Numbered from the stretch's first letter, positions 26,291-36,678 are shown. The stretch: 64,000 nucleotides of DNA from CAVZZG01 sp963779685 (GCA_963779685.1 CAVZZG010000001.1:806001-870000), one strand, 5' to 3'. Notes: generated by a model not told the origin, from the letters alone. Numbers and translations: made by a program.

Positions 26291-29003
26291 ATGACCGCGA
26301 CCTCCACCGCCGAGCACGCGCGCCTCGCCGAGGCCACTGGCCGCGCCGAGGACTCGCTCTTCTCGGCCAACCCGTGGTACGAGTGGGGCCCCTACCTGAG
26401 CGAGCGAGGCTGGGGGACGGTGCGCGAGGACTACTCGGCCAGCGGCGATGCCTGGAACTCGTTCCCGCACGACCACGCGCGATCCCGCGCGTATCGCTGG
26501 AACGAGGACGGCATGGCGGGGATCTCGGACATCCGCCATGAGCTGTGCCTCGCGCTCGCGCTCTGGAACGGCCGCGACCCGATCCTGAAGGAGCGGATGT
26601 TCGGGCTGACAGGGCCCCAGGGCAACCATGGCGAGGACGCCAAGGAGTACTGGTGGTACCTCGAGGGCCTGCCGAGCCACGCGCTGCTGCGGTGGCGCTA
26701 CCACTACCCGCAGGCAGCCTTCCCGTACGACCGGCTGGTGAACCACGGCCGCGGCCTGGGCGACCCCGAACTCGAGTTGCTCGACACCGGCGTGTTCGAC
26801 GACGACCGCTACTGGTCGATCGACGTCACCTACGCCAAGGCCTCGCCGACGGACGTCCTCGTCCGCATCCGGCTTCGGAATCACGGCCCCGACGAGGCGA
26901 CGCTGCACGTGCTGCCGACCCTGTGGTTCCGCAACACGTGGTCATGGGATCCCGACGGCGTCCGGCCCCGGATCGAGCGCGACGGCACGTCGCTGCGGGT
27001 GGCCGATCACCGGCTCGCCGGGTACCGGCTCGACGGCGGCACCGGCACCGGACGGGGCCGTCCCCGAGTCGCTGTTCTGCGAGAACGAGACCAACGCGCC
27101 GCTGATCAACCGCTCGGCGCCGACGACGCAGTACCCGAAGGACGGGATCAACGATCACGTCGTGTCGGACGCGGCCACCGTCAACCCCGACGGGCACGGG
27201 ACGAAGGCGGCCCTCCGCTACCGGGTGACCGTGGCGGCCGGCGGCACGGCCGAGCTGCGGCTCCGGCTGCACCGCCCGCTGGGCGGCGCGGCGTCCGGCC
27301 AGTGGGGCGAGGCGTTCGACGCCGTCGTCCGCGCGCGCGAGGCGGACGCGGACGAGTTCTTCGCCGCGCTGGCGCCTGCGGGCACCGACCCGGAGACGAT
27401 GCGGGTGCTGCGCCAGGCCTGCGCGGGGCTGGTCTGGAGCAAGCAGATGTACCCGTACGACGTGCGCCGCTGGCTCGACGGCGACCCCGGCCAGCCGCCG
27501 CCGCCCGACGCGCACCGGCACGGCCGCAACAGCGGCTGGCGCCACCTCGCGGCGTTCGACGTGCTGGCCATGCCCGACCCGTGGGAGTACCCGTGGTTCG
27601 CCGCCTGGGACTCCGGGTTCCACGCCGTCGCGTGGGCCCACTTCGACCCTGCGTTCGCCAAGTACCAGCTGATCGTGCTGCTGCGCGAGTGGTTCCTGCA
27701 TCCGAACGGCGCGCTGCCCGCGTACGAGTGGAACTTCGACGACGTCAACCCGCCGGTGCACGTCATGGCGGCGCTGCGGGTGTTCCACATCGACGGCGGC
27801 CGCGACCGCGAGTTCCTCGAGCGGATCTTCCAGAAGCTGCTGATCAACTTCACCTGGTGGGTCAACCGCGAGGATCCGGATGGCAACAACCTGTTCGGCG
27901 GCGGCTTTCTCGGGCTCGACAACATCAGCCCGGTCGACCGCTCCAACCTGCCCCCGGGCGTCACGCTGCAGCAGGCGGACGGCACGGCCTGGATGGCCTA
28001 CTACGCCCTCTCGATGCTCGTCATCTCGGTCGAGCTGGCGAAGGAGAACGACGTCTACCTGGACATGGTGATCAAGTTCCTGGAGCAGTTCGTGATGATC
28101 GCCCGGGCGCTGGAGACGCAGGAGCTGCTCGACCCGGAGGACCGGTTCTTCTACGACCACGTGGTCTTCCCATCCGGCGAGGAGCTCCGGGTGAGGGTGC
28201 AGACGATCGCCGGCCTGATCCCGTTGCTGCCCGCCGTCGGCGTGCCGCTGCACAGCGTCGAGCAGGCCGATCGCCTGGGGAAGCGGTTCGCCCGCGCCCG
28301 GCAGAGCTGGGAGGAGACCGGCGGCAGCATGGTCGGCCGGGTGCGCGAGATCGGCGAGGGGCGGATGCTGCTCGTCTCGGTCGCCGACCCCGACGAGCTC
28401 CGCCAGACGCTGCGCGAGTTCTTCGACGAGTCGGCCTTCCTCTCGCCGCACGGCCTGCGCTCGGTGTCGAAGCGCTACGCAGGGAACCCGTACACGCTCG
28501 AGGGCCTGCCGGGGGCGACCATCGACTACCAGCCGGCCGAGTCGGTGACGAGCATGTTCGGCGGCAACTCGAACTGGCGGGGGCCGATCTGGATGCCGCT
28601 CAACTTCCTCGCGATCCGCTCCTTCGTGAACTTCCATCGCTTCCTCGGGGACGACTTCACCGTCGAGTATCCGACCGGCTCCGGCAACGAGTCGACCCTG
28701 GCGGTGGTGGCTCAGGACCTCGCCGACCGGATCCTCTCGATGTGGCTCCCCGGCCCGGACGGGCGGCGGCCCGTCTACGGCGGCACCGAGAAGCTCCAGA
28801 CCGATCCGGCCTGGAAGGACAACCTCCTCTTCTTCGAGTACTTCCACGGCGACAACGGCGCCGGTCTCGGCGCGATGCACCAGACCGGGTGGTCGGCTCT
28901 CGTCGCCGATCTGATCCTGGATCCCCCGGCGGGACGCCGTGGGCCTGCGCACCACCGCGGCGCGGCCGGTCAGTCGTCGCCGGCGGGCTCGACCAGCCCG
29001 TAG
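26291..29003 (+). CDS. MGH1/GH63-type glycosidase, one frameshift
   Basis: About 903 residues when joined, the size of bacterial GH63-like glucosidases. The N-terminal beta-sandwich half is recognised by NPWYEWGPYLSERGWGTVRED and GISDIRHELCLALALWNG. The (alpha/alpha)6 catalytic half has YPWFAAWDSGFHAVAWAHFDP, GALPAYEWNFDDVNPPVH and NSNWRGPIWMPLNFL. W-D-x-x-F and W-R-GP-IW are typical of the MGH1 catalytic barrel that removes terminal glucose or mannosyl groups. A +1 shift at about 27050 splits the gene; total length is 3 x 904 + 1. The start is uncertain (26267 is an alternative). The 3' end overlaps the convergent monooxygenase-like gene by 34 bases. Confidence 0.82.
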
Positions 29004-29275
29004 TGCTCCATCTCGTCGATGGCGTCGATGAACGGCCCGACGAGTGCGAGGAATCCGGCGAAGTGCGGGCCCGTCCGGAAGCCCCGCTCGTGCCCCTCGA
29101 GCGAGTCCCAGGCGATCCGCACGACGACGCGGTCAGGATGCTCGACACCTCGGGCCACGTCGTAGGAGAGGCAATGCTCGTCTGCCTCGAGCAGGTCGCC
29201 GGCCTGGCGGTAGGCCTCGACCAGAGCGTCGGCACGATCGCCGGCTGCCGTGTAGCGGATGTACTCGACGATCAT
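28970..29275 (-). CDS. Small antibiotic-biosynthesis-monooxygenase-like (ABM fold) protein
   Basis: A 101-residue ferredoxin-like dimeric alpha/beta-barrel protein. The typical pattern is IVEYIRYT at the start, a helix (ADALVEAYRQAGDLLEADEHCLSYDV), and strand-helix VVRIAWDSLEGHERGF then PHFAGFLALVGPFIDAIDEMEHYG. Members are cofactor-free monooxygenases, haem-degrading proteins or regulatory domains. No haem-ligand pattern is clear. AGGAGGG sits upstream of the ATG. Divergent from the aldehyde dehydrogenase operon. Confidence 0.78.
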   Translation of the reverse strand: MIVEYIRYTAAGDRADALVEAYRQAGDLLEADEHCLSYDVARGVEHPDRVVVRIAWDSLEGHERGFRTGPHFAGFLALVGPFIDAIDEMEHYGLVEPAGDD

Positions 29276-29473
29276 CGAACGCCCTCCTGGTCGTCTCGAC
29301 GTGTGGATCGTACCGGGCGGTGAGCGGCCGCCGGGCTGCGGGTTCCTACCGCTCCAGGTTGGGCGTGTTCCCCGACGGCGCGGCACCGTCCCGGCGTGAT
29401 GCTGCAGGGATGCCCGCTCGGGCCCCGACTGCCTGGGCGGTCTCGCCGAACTGCTCGGAAGGGAGCTTTCACG

Positions 29474-31018
<1,545 letters not shown>

Positions 31019-31025
31019 GCGGGAG

Positions 31026-31367
31026 ATGACCGAGACCGCAGCACCCAGGATCGTCGCAACCGACGCCGCGCGCGCCGAGTTGCGGCGCCTGGTTGCTGCG
31101 CACGGCCCGGTCATGCTGTTCCAGTCGGGAGGCTGCTGTGATGGCAGCCTCCCGCTCTGCCTGCCGGACGGCGAGTTGCTGATCGGCCCCAACGACCTGC
31201 TGCTGGGCGCGATCGACGGCTGCCCCGTCTACATCTCGGCCGAGCAGGACGCCCGCTGGAACGAGCCGGCGTTCCTGCTCGACATCGCCGACGGCGCGCC
31301 CGAGGGATTCTCGCTGGGCGGCGCCGACTGCCACTTCGTCACGCGGACGTCGGCGCCGGCGCGTTAG
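31026..31367 (+). CDS. DUF779 family protein
   Basis: A 113-residue protein with the DUF779 signature: MLFQSGGCCDGSLPLCLPDG, then GPNDLLLGAIDGCPVYIS and FLLDIADGAPEGFSLGGADCHFV. The paired Cys of GCCDG plus later Cys residues suggest metal or redox chemistry. The function is not established. Family members lie next to acetaldehyde dehydrogenases, as here (7-base gap), and may help mature or protect that enzyme. Confidence 0.9.
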   Translation: MTETAAPRIVATDAARAELRRLVAAHGPVMLFQSGGCCDGSLPLCLPDGELLIGPNDLLLGAIDGCPVYISAEQDARWNEPAFLLDIADGAPEGFSLGGADCHFVTRTSAPAR

Positions 31368-31373
31368 CCCGGA

Positions 31374-31446
31374 TTCGTCAGGAATCGTGGGCGCCGCACC
31401 CTGACCGGGCGCTCGTGGGCACGCCGCGGGCACGCTTCCTGACGAA
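31374..31446. repeat. 11-base inverted repeat flanking the DUF779/SDR gap
   Basis: TTCGTCAGGAA (31374-31384) and TTCCTGACGAA (31436-31446) are perfectly complementary, 51 bases apart. They fill most of the gap between DUF779 and the SDR gene. This may be a terminator for the dehydrogenase operon or paired operator half-sites for the SDR. Confidence 0.45.
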
Positions 31447-31512
31447 GTCGCGCTAGGCTCTCCACCTTCTTTCGAAGTGGCCGTCGCGCATGGTGTCGGC
31501 GAGGAGGCTTGC

Positions 31513-32373
31513 GTGTCTGCATCGGGTGCCCCGGGTCAGCGTCGTTTCGAGGGCAAGGTGGGGCTCGTCACCGGTGGTGCGAGCGGGATCGGGCGCGCCG
31601 TTGCGCACCGGCTGGCGGCCGAGGGTGCTCGGGTGGTGATCGCGGACATCGACGTCGAGGGTGGCGAACGCGTTGCGGTCGCGAACGATTCGATCACGTT
31701 CATGCGCGCAGACGTCTCGCAGGGTGCTGAGGTGGAGGCGCTCGTCGCGGCCATCGTGGGCCGATTCGGTCACCTGGACGTCGTGCACGCCAACGCCGGC
31801 ATCGAGACGCCGCCGTTGCTGTTGGCGGACACGCCGGACGAGTGGTTCGACCGGGCCATGGCGGTCAACGCGAAGGGGATCTTCCTGACGTGCAAGCACG
31901 CCATCAACCACATGATGGCGCGCGGCGAGGGCGGCGCGATCGTCTGCACGAGTTCCATCCTCGACCCGGGCGCGTTCGCGAAGATCGCCGTGTATTCGAT
32001 GTCCAAGGCGGCCGTCGGCGCGATCGTGCGCGCGATCGCCGTCGAGTACGCGACGCACGGGATCCGTGCCAACGCGGTCCAGCCGGGCGCGACGCTGACA
32101 CCGCTGGTGGAACGGGAGATCGCCGACTCCCAGGATCCGGTCGTGCAGCGCAAGATGATCGAGGGTCTCCAGATGATGAAGCGGCTCGGCCAGCCGGCGG
32201 AGATCGCCGCAGCCGTCGCCTTCCTCCTGTCGGACGACGCTTCGTTCATGACCGGCGCGTCGGTACCGGTCGACGGCGGTTGCCTTGCTGCGCTGCCTGG
32301 CCCGGACGTGCTCTCGGAAGCCGAGCTCGGTACCTACTGGCAGACGCGGGCGGCCGCTGCCCCGAGCATCTAG
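31513..32373 (+). CDS. SDR-family oxidoreductase (classical)
   Basis: A 286-residue short-chain dehydrogenase. The NAD(P) loop is TGGASGIG, with D in VVIADID favouring NAD; NAG appears as VHANAGIE. The catalytic Ser is in VCTSSI and the Tyr/Lys pair in YSMSKAA. SGAxxPVDGG closes the fold (TGASVPVDGGCL). GTG at 31513 is taken because GAGGAGG sits six bases upstream. The substrate is unknown. It is convergent with the DUF3052 gene and their stop codons overlap in a CTAG. Confidence 0.92.
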   Translation: MSASGAPGQRRFEGKVGLVTGGASGIGRAVAHRLAAEGARVVIADIDVEGGERVAVANDSITFMRADVSQGAEVEALVAAIVGRFGHLDVVHANAGIETPPLLLADTPDEWFDRAMAVNAKGIFLTCKHAINHMMARGEGGAIVCTSSILDPGAFAKIAVYSMSKAAVGAIVRAIAVEYATHGIRANAVQPGATLTPLVEREIADSQDPVVQRKMIEGLQMMKRLGQPAEIAAAVAFLLSDDASFMTGASVPVDGGCLAALPGPDVLSEAELGTYWQTRAAAAPSI

Positions 32374-32780
32374 ACCTCGCGATCCTGGAGCCGGTAGACG
32401 AACCGCAGTCCGGACCAGGTGTCGTCGACCGCGCAGACCTTGTTGTCGACGAGTCCCGCGGCGAGCCCTATCTCGCGGACGACATGCTCCGTGAGGTCGG
32501 TGACGACCCCCGACGTCCGCTTCGGCCAGCAGACCCACAGCCCGCCGTTTCGCTCGAGGAGGCGTGCCACCCTGTCGAACCGCCGCGCGAGCCCGGCCCG
32601 GCGGGTCGCGAACAGGATCGCCACGTCGAGCGGGCCCACGGCACGTCGCAGCAGCACGACGCTCGCGGGCAGCGGCGCGAGCAGCGAGTCGAGACCGGCG
32701 GGCGGATCGGCCAGGGCGACCCGGTCACCCTCGCGAATGCCGAGCTTCTTCGCCAGGGGCGTACCGGACCCCGCCGTCAA
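32370..32780 (-). CDS. DUF3052 family protein
   Basis: A 136-residue protein whose body reads PLAKKLGIREGDRVALADPPAG, VGPLDVAILFATRRAGLARRF, NGGLWVCWPKRTSGVVTDLTEHVVREIGLAAGLVDNKV and DTWSGLRFVYR. This is the DUF3052 pattern, frequent and uncharacterised in actinobacteria. TTG at 32780 is chosen as the start because it overlaps the MarR stop as TTGA and adds only a few residues before the conserved LAKKLG. It is translated behind the MarR regulator and may share its signal. Confidence 0.8.
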   Translation of the reverse strand: MTAGSGTPLAKKLGIREGDRVALADPPAGLDSLLAPLPASVVLLRRAVGPLDVAILFATRRAGLARRFDRVARLLERNGGLWVCWPKRTSGVVTDLTEHVVREIGLAAGLVDNKVCAVDDTWSGLRFVYRLQDREV

Positions 32781-33262
32781 CTGCTGATGCGGCCGGGGCG
32801 GAGAGGTCGGACGTGCTCGCGCACCGGCTCGAGCGCGCGGCCGAGGCCGGCCAGCCGGCGCACGTCGAGGTGCTGCATGAAGTGCTCCTGGACGCCGCGC
32901 CGGTGGACGGTGCGGGCGGCCCGGAGTGTCTCGAGGCCGATCGGCGTGATCGATACCAGGACGACTCGCCGATCCTCGGGCGGCCGCTCGCGCTGGACGA
33001 GGGCGGCCTGCTCCATGCGGTCGATGACGCGGGTCAGACCGCTCTTGCTGAACAGGATCCGGCCCGCGAGCTCGTTCATCGGCACCCCGCCGTCTGCCTC
33101 CTCGAGCTGCACGAGCACGTCGTACCACCGCAGGCTGATGCCGCTCTGGGCCTGCAATTCATCGTCGAGGATATCGATCAGCGCGTAGGACGTCTCGAGG
33201 AAGACGCGCCATGCGGCGAGTTGCTCGGGGGTGGGGCTTGACGGAGTTGCATCGCTGTGCAA
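32777..33262 (-). CDS. MarR-family transcriptional regulator
   Basis: A 161-residue winged-helix regulator. The helix-turn-helix is in VPMNELAGRILFSKSGLTRVIDRMEQAALVQR, the wing is PEDRRVVLVSITPIG, and dimerisation helices flank it. A TTG start at 33262 is inferred from AGGAG seven bases upstream; no ATG is available in the conserved region. Three GCAAT half-sites in alternating orientation cover this start, so autorepression is likely. It is divergent from a small ABM-like gene and leads into DUF3052. Confidence 0.87.
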   Translation of the reverse strand: MHSDATPSSPTPEQLAAWRVFLETSYALIDILDDELQAQSGISLRWYDVLVQLEEADGGVPMNELAGRILFSKSGLTRVIDRMEQAALVQRERPPEDRRVVLVSITPIGLETLRAARTVHRRGVQEHFMQHLDVRRLAGLGRALEPVREHVRPLRPGRISS

Positions 33263-33279
33263 TTTATTGCTCCTGCAAT
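33259..33279. promoter_or_regulatory. Alternating GCAAT half-sites, probable MarR operator
   Basis: GCAAT (33259-33263), ATTGC (33266-33270) and GCAAT (33275-33279) make two overlapping inverted repeats. They lie across the MarR start codon and its ribosome site, between MarR and the divergent gene at 33329. This fits a MarR-type autoregulatory operator controlling both genes. Confidence 0.6.
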
Positions 33280-33328
33280 TGTTTGTTGAGCGACTGATGC
33301 ATAGCGTATCAGTTCCAGAGGAGGACCG

Positions 33329-33598
33329 ATGGTACGGATGTTCGTGCGTCACCACGTGACCGACTACGCGACCTGGCGACCCGTGTACGACAGCATCGAT
33401 CAGGAGCGCCAGGGCATGGGCGTCACCGCGGCCGCGGTGTATCGCTCGGTCGCCGATCCCAACGACATCACGATCTCGCACGACTTCGCGTCCGAGGACG
33501 CGGCGCAGTCGTTCGTCTCCTCGCCCTTGCTGCGTGAGGCGATGCAGCGGGCGGGCGTGCAGGGCGCACCCGACATCTGGTTCACGACCCCGGTCTGA
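33329..33598 (+). CDS. Small dimeric alpha/beta-barrel protein
   Basis: An 89-residue protein (MVRMFVRHHVTDYATWRPV, AVYRSVADPNDITISHDFAS, AAQSFVSSPLLREAMQRAGV). It has one strand-helix-strand x2 ferredoxin-like unit as in ABM/DUF1330-type proteins. The family often degrades or binds small aromatics. It is divergent from MarR, whose operator lies in the shared promoter. A GGAGG site precedes the ATG. Confidence 0.7.
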   Translation: MVRMFVRHHVTDYATWRPVYDSIDQERQGMGVTAAAVYRSVADPNDITISHDFASEDAAQSFVSSPLLREAMQRAGVQGAPDIWFTTPV

Positions 33599-33607
33599 CG
33601 AGGGCGG

Positions 33608-33637
33608 CGGCGACCGCGGCGAGGTCCGCGGTCGCCG
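33608..33637. terminator. Bidirectional terminator-like hairpin
   Basis: CGGCGACCGCGG (33608-33619) pairs perfectly with CCGCGGTCGCCG (33626-33637) over a CGAGGT loop. Outer GGGCGG/CCCGCC bases extend the stem with a bulge. It lies between the convergent ABM-like gene and the lysylphosphatidylglycerol-synthase-like gene. Confidence 0.7.
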
Positions 33638-33668
33638 AGCCCGCCGCTTCGCCTGCCCGGTAGACCGC

Positions 33669-34607
33669 CTACGGCGGCGCGTGCTCGCGGCTCGCCGTCC
33701 GGTGCAGCCGCCGCGGGTTGATGTGCCCGAAGAGCAGCAGCATCGCGCCAAGGCCGAGCAGGATCTTGACGGTGGTCGTCGCCACCTGGGCGCCGACCGA
33801 GTAGGCGAGGAGCTGGCTGTTGCTGGCTGCGCCGGCGAGCACGATCGCGAGCATTGCCTGCTGCGCTCCGGCGCCGCCGGGCGTCAGCGGCAGCGCCGTG
33901 GACACCGAGCCGATGACGATCGCCAGCAGCGCGTTGCGAATCGACGCATGCACGTTGAAGGCGACGAGCAGCTCGTATGCCGTGGCGACCCGGCAGACCC
34001 AGGCCAGAGCCTGATACAGGACGACCCCGCGCAGCAGTGCCCTCGGCGACCGGAAGATGGCGAGGCCCTGGGCGACGCGCGCCCAGAACCGGCTGATGTG
34101 TCGACCGAGCCAGAGCACGAGGATCAGCGCCACGCCGGCGATCGCCAGGGTGATCTGCGGATGGTCGCTGAGCCAACCCCACTCGAACGCGGGCAGGCGC
34201 GGCGTTCGCGGCCGGAGCGGCAGGTTGCCCGAGAAGTAGGCCCAGCTCAGGAGCACGGCGCCGACCACGGCGTCGAAGGCCGTCTCGGCGATGGTCGAGG
34301 CGGCGACGGTCGAGATCGCCGCTCCCCTGATCCGCTGCTGCACCGTGTAGATGCGCACCAGGTCGCCGCCGCGGAAGGGGAGGAGGGCGTTGATGCCGGC
34401 TCCCGCGAAGTACGCGCCGAGCACGTCGCGCCAGCGAATCGGCACGCCCGGGTACGCAGCCTTGAGGATGTTCAGCCAGGCCCTGCTGCGGAGCACCAGG
34501 TTCGCGACCTCGAGCAACGCCGCGAGGAGCAGCGCCCTGAAGGCGATGTCGGTCAGCTGATCCATGAACGCGCTGACCGCGTCGGCGAACGATCGGAGCG
34601 AGTCCAC
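33669..34607 (-). CDS. Lysylphosphatidylglycerol synthase TM-region (UPF0104/YbhN-like) membrane protein
   Basis: A 312-residue protein with about seven membrane helices. The hallmark segments are AYFAGAGINALLPFRGGDLVRI near 65-87 and the later SVSTALPLTPGGAGAQQAML near 230-250. This is the flippase-like half of MprF without the lysyl-transferase domain. Stand-alone members are thought to move lipids or lipid-linked sugars. A polar C-terminal tail follows. It is a single gene, divergent from a 48-residue acidic ORF. Confidence 0.85.
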   Translation of the reverse strand: MDSLRSFADAVSAFMDQLTDIAFRALLLAALLEVANLVLRSRAWLNILKAAYPGVPIRWRDVLGAYFAGAGINALLPFRGGDLVRIYTVQQRIRGAAISTVAASTIAETAFDAVVGAVLLSWAYFSGNLPLRPRTPRLPAFEWGWLSDHPQITLAIAGVALILVLWLGRHISRFWARVAQGLAIFRSPRALLRGVVLYQALAWVCRVATAYELLVAFNVHASIRNALLAIVIGSVSTALPLTPGGAGAQQAMLAIVLAGAASNSQLLAYSVGAQVATTTVKILLGLGAMLLLFGHINPRRLHRTASREHAPP

Positions 34608-34719
34608 AGCCTGATTGTGACGGCCTCCTCATCGAGGACGGCCAGATGGAAGATGTGGGCACCGCAGCCCGTCTGGTGGAGACCAGGGGCCGGCGTCGCC
34701 GGCCCGGAAGGAGGCAGCA

Positions 34720-34866
34720 ATGGCGAGCGACGAGACCGGCCGCGACGAGATCGCGGCCGCCGATGACCAGGCCGAGGTCGAGCTGCACGGGGCGCCGGCG
34801 AGTGAGGACGCCGCGGCGGAGTCCGAGTCCGAGCAGGGCGAGTTGCAGCGGCGCGACAAGATCTGA
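34720..34866 (+). CDS. Small acidic protein (48 residues), unknown
   Basis: A short gene with a GGAAGGAGG ribosome site five bases before its ATG. It encodes MASDETGRDEIAAADDQAEVELHGA and ends in QGELQRRDKI. It is rich in Asp, Glu and Ala, with no membrane helix or signal peptide. A 9-base hairpin (34687-34705) ends one base before the ribosome site. It may be an intrinsically disordered regulator or a RiPP-like leader, but no modifying enzyme is next to it. It lies upstream of the Cys-cluster gene with an 84-base gap. Confidence 0.55.
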   Translation: MASDETGRDEIAAADDQAEVELHGAPASEDAAAESESEQGELQRRDKI

Positions 34867-34950
34867 GGTCTGCACCCAGAGACGGGCAGGACGCGCCGGC
34901 GCGGTGGCGAGCGCCGGCGCGCGGCCCGCGGTTGGCGGGAGGTACACACG

Positions 34951-35334
34951 ATGACCGAGCGGACCTGCCCCGGAGGGTGTTGCGCCGTGTTCGGTCTCAG
35001 GTCGGATCTGGACGAGGTACGGCGTGAGGCGTCCCAGACGGTCGACGGCGCGACGCTGGCTGACATGCTCGTCCCGCTGACCCGCGAGGAGGGGCGCGCG
35101 CGGCACGAGCGCTTCATCGGTGGCGTGTGGCGCCACGAGCACCTGCCGGACATCCACCTCTTCACCTGCCGGCACTGGGACTCGGACACGCGCCTCTGCA
35201 CGATCTACGAGCGGCGCCCGCAGATGTGCCGCGATTTCCCGTACGAAGGGGAGTGTCCGAACTGCGACTACCGGGCGCCCGCCGACGTCGGCGACGACTG
35301 GCGCGCGTACCGCGTCCGGCGCGATCACGGCTGA
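34951..35334 (+). CDS. YkgJ-family cysteine-cluster protein
   Basis: A 127-residue protein that starts with a C-x3-CC (CPGGCC) and continues with FTCRHWDSDTRLCTIYERRPQMCRDFPYEG then CPNC. This spacing is the zinc- or iron-chelating CxxxCxxCC-like pattern of UPF0153/YkgJ. The function of the family is unclear; a role in metal storage or RNA/protein modification has been suggested. Probably transcribed from its own promoter. Confidence 0.82.
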   Translation: MTERTCPGGCCAVFGLRSDLDEVRREASQTVDGATLADMLVPLTREEGRARHERFIGGVWRHEHLPDIHLFTCRHWDSDTRLCTIYERRPQMCRDFPYEGECPNCDYRAPADVGDDWRAYRVRRDHG

Positions 35335-35441
35335 CGCTCGCGAAGCAAGGCCTGGCCCATCAGGCGCCGCAGCGTCCGCGGGCATGCACGAGGGGCGGAA
35401 GTGCGGTAGCGTTGCGCGGCCGACGAGCGAAGGAGAGTCCT

Positions 35442-35801
35442 ATGGCCGGCGAGATCGTCCACATCGAGTTCCCGTCCGAGAACGCCGACCGCTCCCAGCA
35501 GTTCTGGGAGGGGCTGTTCGGCTGGCAGTTCGGCGCCGCGATGCCGGGCATGGACTACCGCATGGCGCGGACGAGCGAGTCGTCGGGTGCTGCCGTCTAC
35601 GCGACGGATGATCGCCCTGGCCATCCGAAGTACTACTTCGCGACCGATGACATCGACGGCTCGACCGCGCGGGTGCGCGAGCTCGGCGGCACCGCAGCCG
35701 CAAAGACGGCGGTGCCATCGCACGGCTGGTTCGCCGCGTGCACCGACAGCGAGGGCAACGCGTTCCACCTCTGGGAGGCCGACACCGCCGCCGGCGCGTA
35801 G
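35442..35801 (+). CDS. VOC family (glyoxalase/bleomycin-resistance fold) protein
   Basis: A 119-residue protein with two beta-alpha-beta-beta-beta units: EIVHIEFPSENADRSQQFWEGLFGWQF and YYFATDDIDGSTARVRELGG, ending WFAACTDSEGNAFHLWEAD. H8/E at position 10 and the terminal H/E are in metal-binding positions. AAGGAGAG precedes the ATG. The substrate is unknown. It looks unlinked to the SDR that follows 76 bases later. Confidence 0.85.
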   Translation: MAGEIVHIEFPSENADRSQQFWEGLFGWQFGAAMPGMDYRMARTSESSGAAVYATDDRPGHPKYYFATDDIDGSTARVRELGGTAAAKTAVPSHGWFAACTDSEGNAFHLWEADTAAGA

Positions 35802-35877
35802 GTGTCAGGCGACGCCGGCGCTTGGGCCAGGCGATCTACGCTGGCTCCGTGCACGTAACCGGCGGTGGAGGTACGAC

Positions 35878-36678
35878 ATGAAGCGACTGGCGATGGTGAC
35901 CGGAGCCTCGTCCGGCATCGGAGAGGCCTACGCGGAGCTTCTGGCCGAGGACGGGTGGGATCTCGTGCTCGTCGCCCGGCGCCGTGACCGGCTCGCGGCG
36001 GTGGCGGCACGGCTTGCCGCGGCACACGGCGTCTCCACTCGGATCATCGTTGCCGACCTCGCAGACGCGGGGCAGGTTGCGGCGCTGTGCGAGGAGGCGT
36101 CGCAGCTGCCGCTGGCCCTCCTCGTCAACAACGCGGGCCTGGCCCATTACATGCCGTTCACCTCGCTGTCGTCGCCGCTGGCGACCGAACTCGTCGACGT
36201 CAATGTCCTGGCTCCGGTACTCCTGACCCGGGCGGCGCTCGGTGGCATGGTCGAGCGCGCTGTCGGCGCGGTGGTCAACGTGGCGTCGCTGCTCGCGTTC
36301 AGCGGGACGTGGGAGGCTCCGCACCTGCCGCAGCGAGCGGTGTACGCAGCGAGCAAGTCGTTCCTGGTCACGTTCACGCAGGTCCTCGCGGAGGAGCTGC
36401 GCGACAGCGGCGTGCGGGTCCAGGTGGTGTGCCCGGGGCTGGTGCGCTCCGAGTTCCACTCGCGTCAGGGCCTCGACGTGAGCGCTGTGCCCAGGATGGA
36501 GCCACGTGCTGTCGCGAAGGCCAGCCTGACCGACCTCGAACGCGGCGTCGTCGTCTCCGTACCCGGGGCTGCTGACGGCACCGCCCTGCAGCATGTCGGA
36601 GCCGCGCAGCGGGAGCTGATGGGAGCCACCCGAACCGTGGAGCTTCCCACCCGCTACGGCGACGGCGGGTCGTTGTGA
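35878..36678 (+). CDS. SDR-family oxidoreductase (DltE-like)
   Basis: A 266-residue classical short-chain dehydrogenase. TGASSGIGEAYAELLA is the NADP loop, with VARRR placing Arg residues for NADP. LVNNAGLA, VVNVASLLAF (Ser) and YAASKSFLV (Tyr/Lys) complete the active site. VQVVCPGLVRSEFH matches the YqjQ/DltE-type subgroup acting on keto groups of lipids or secondary metabolites. GGAGG lies before the ATG. Single gene. Confidence 0.9.
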   Translation: MKRLAMVTGASSGIGEAYAELLAEDGWDLVLVARRRDRLAAVAARLAAAHGVSTRIIVADLADAGQVAALCEEASQLPLALLVNNAGLAHYMPFTSLSSPLATELVDVNVLAPVLLTRAALGGMVERAVGAVVNVASLLAFSGTWEAPHLPQRAVYAASKSFLVTFTQVLAEELRDSGVRVQVVCPGLVRSEFHSRQGLDVSAVPRMEPRAVAKASLTDLERGVVVSVPGAADGTALQHVGAAQRELMGATRTVELPTRYGDGGSL

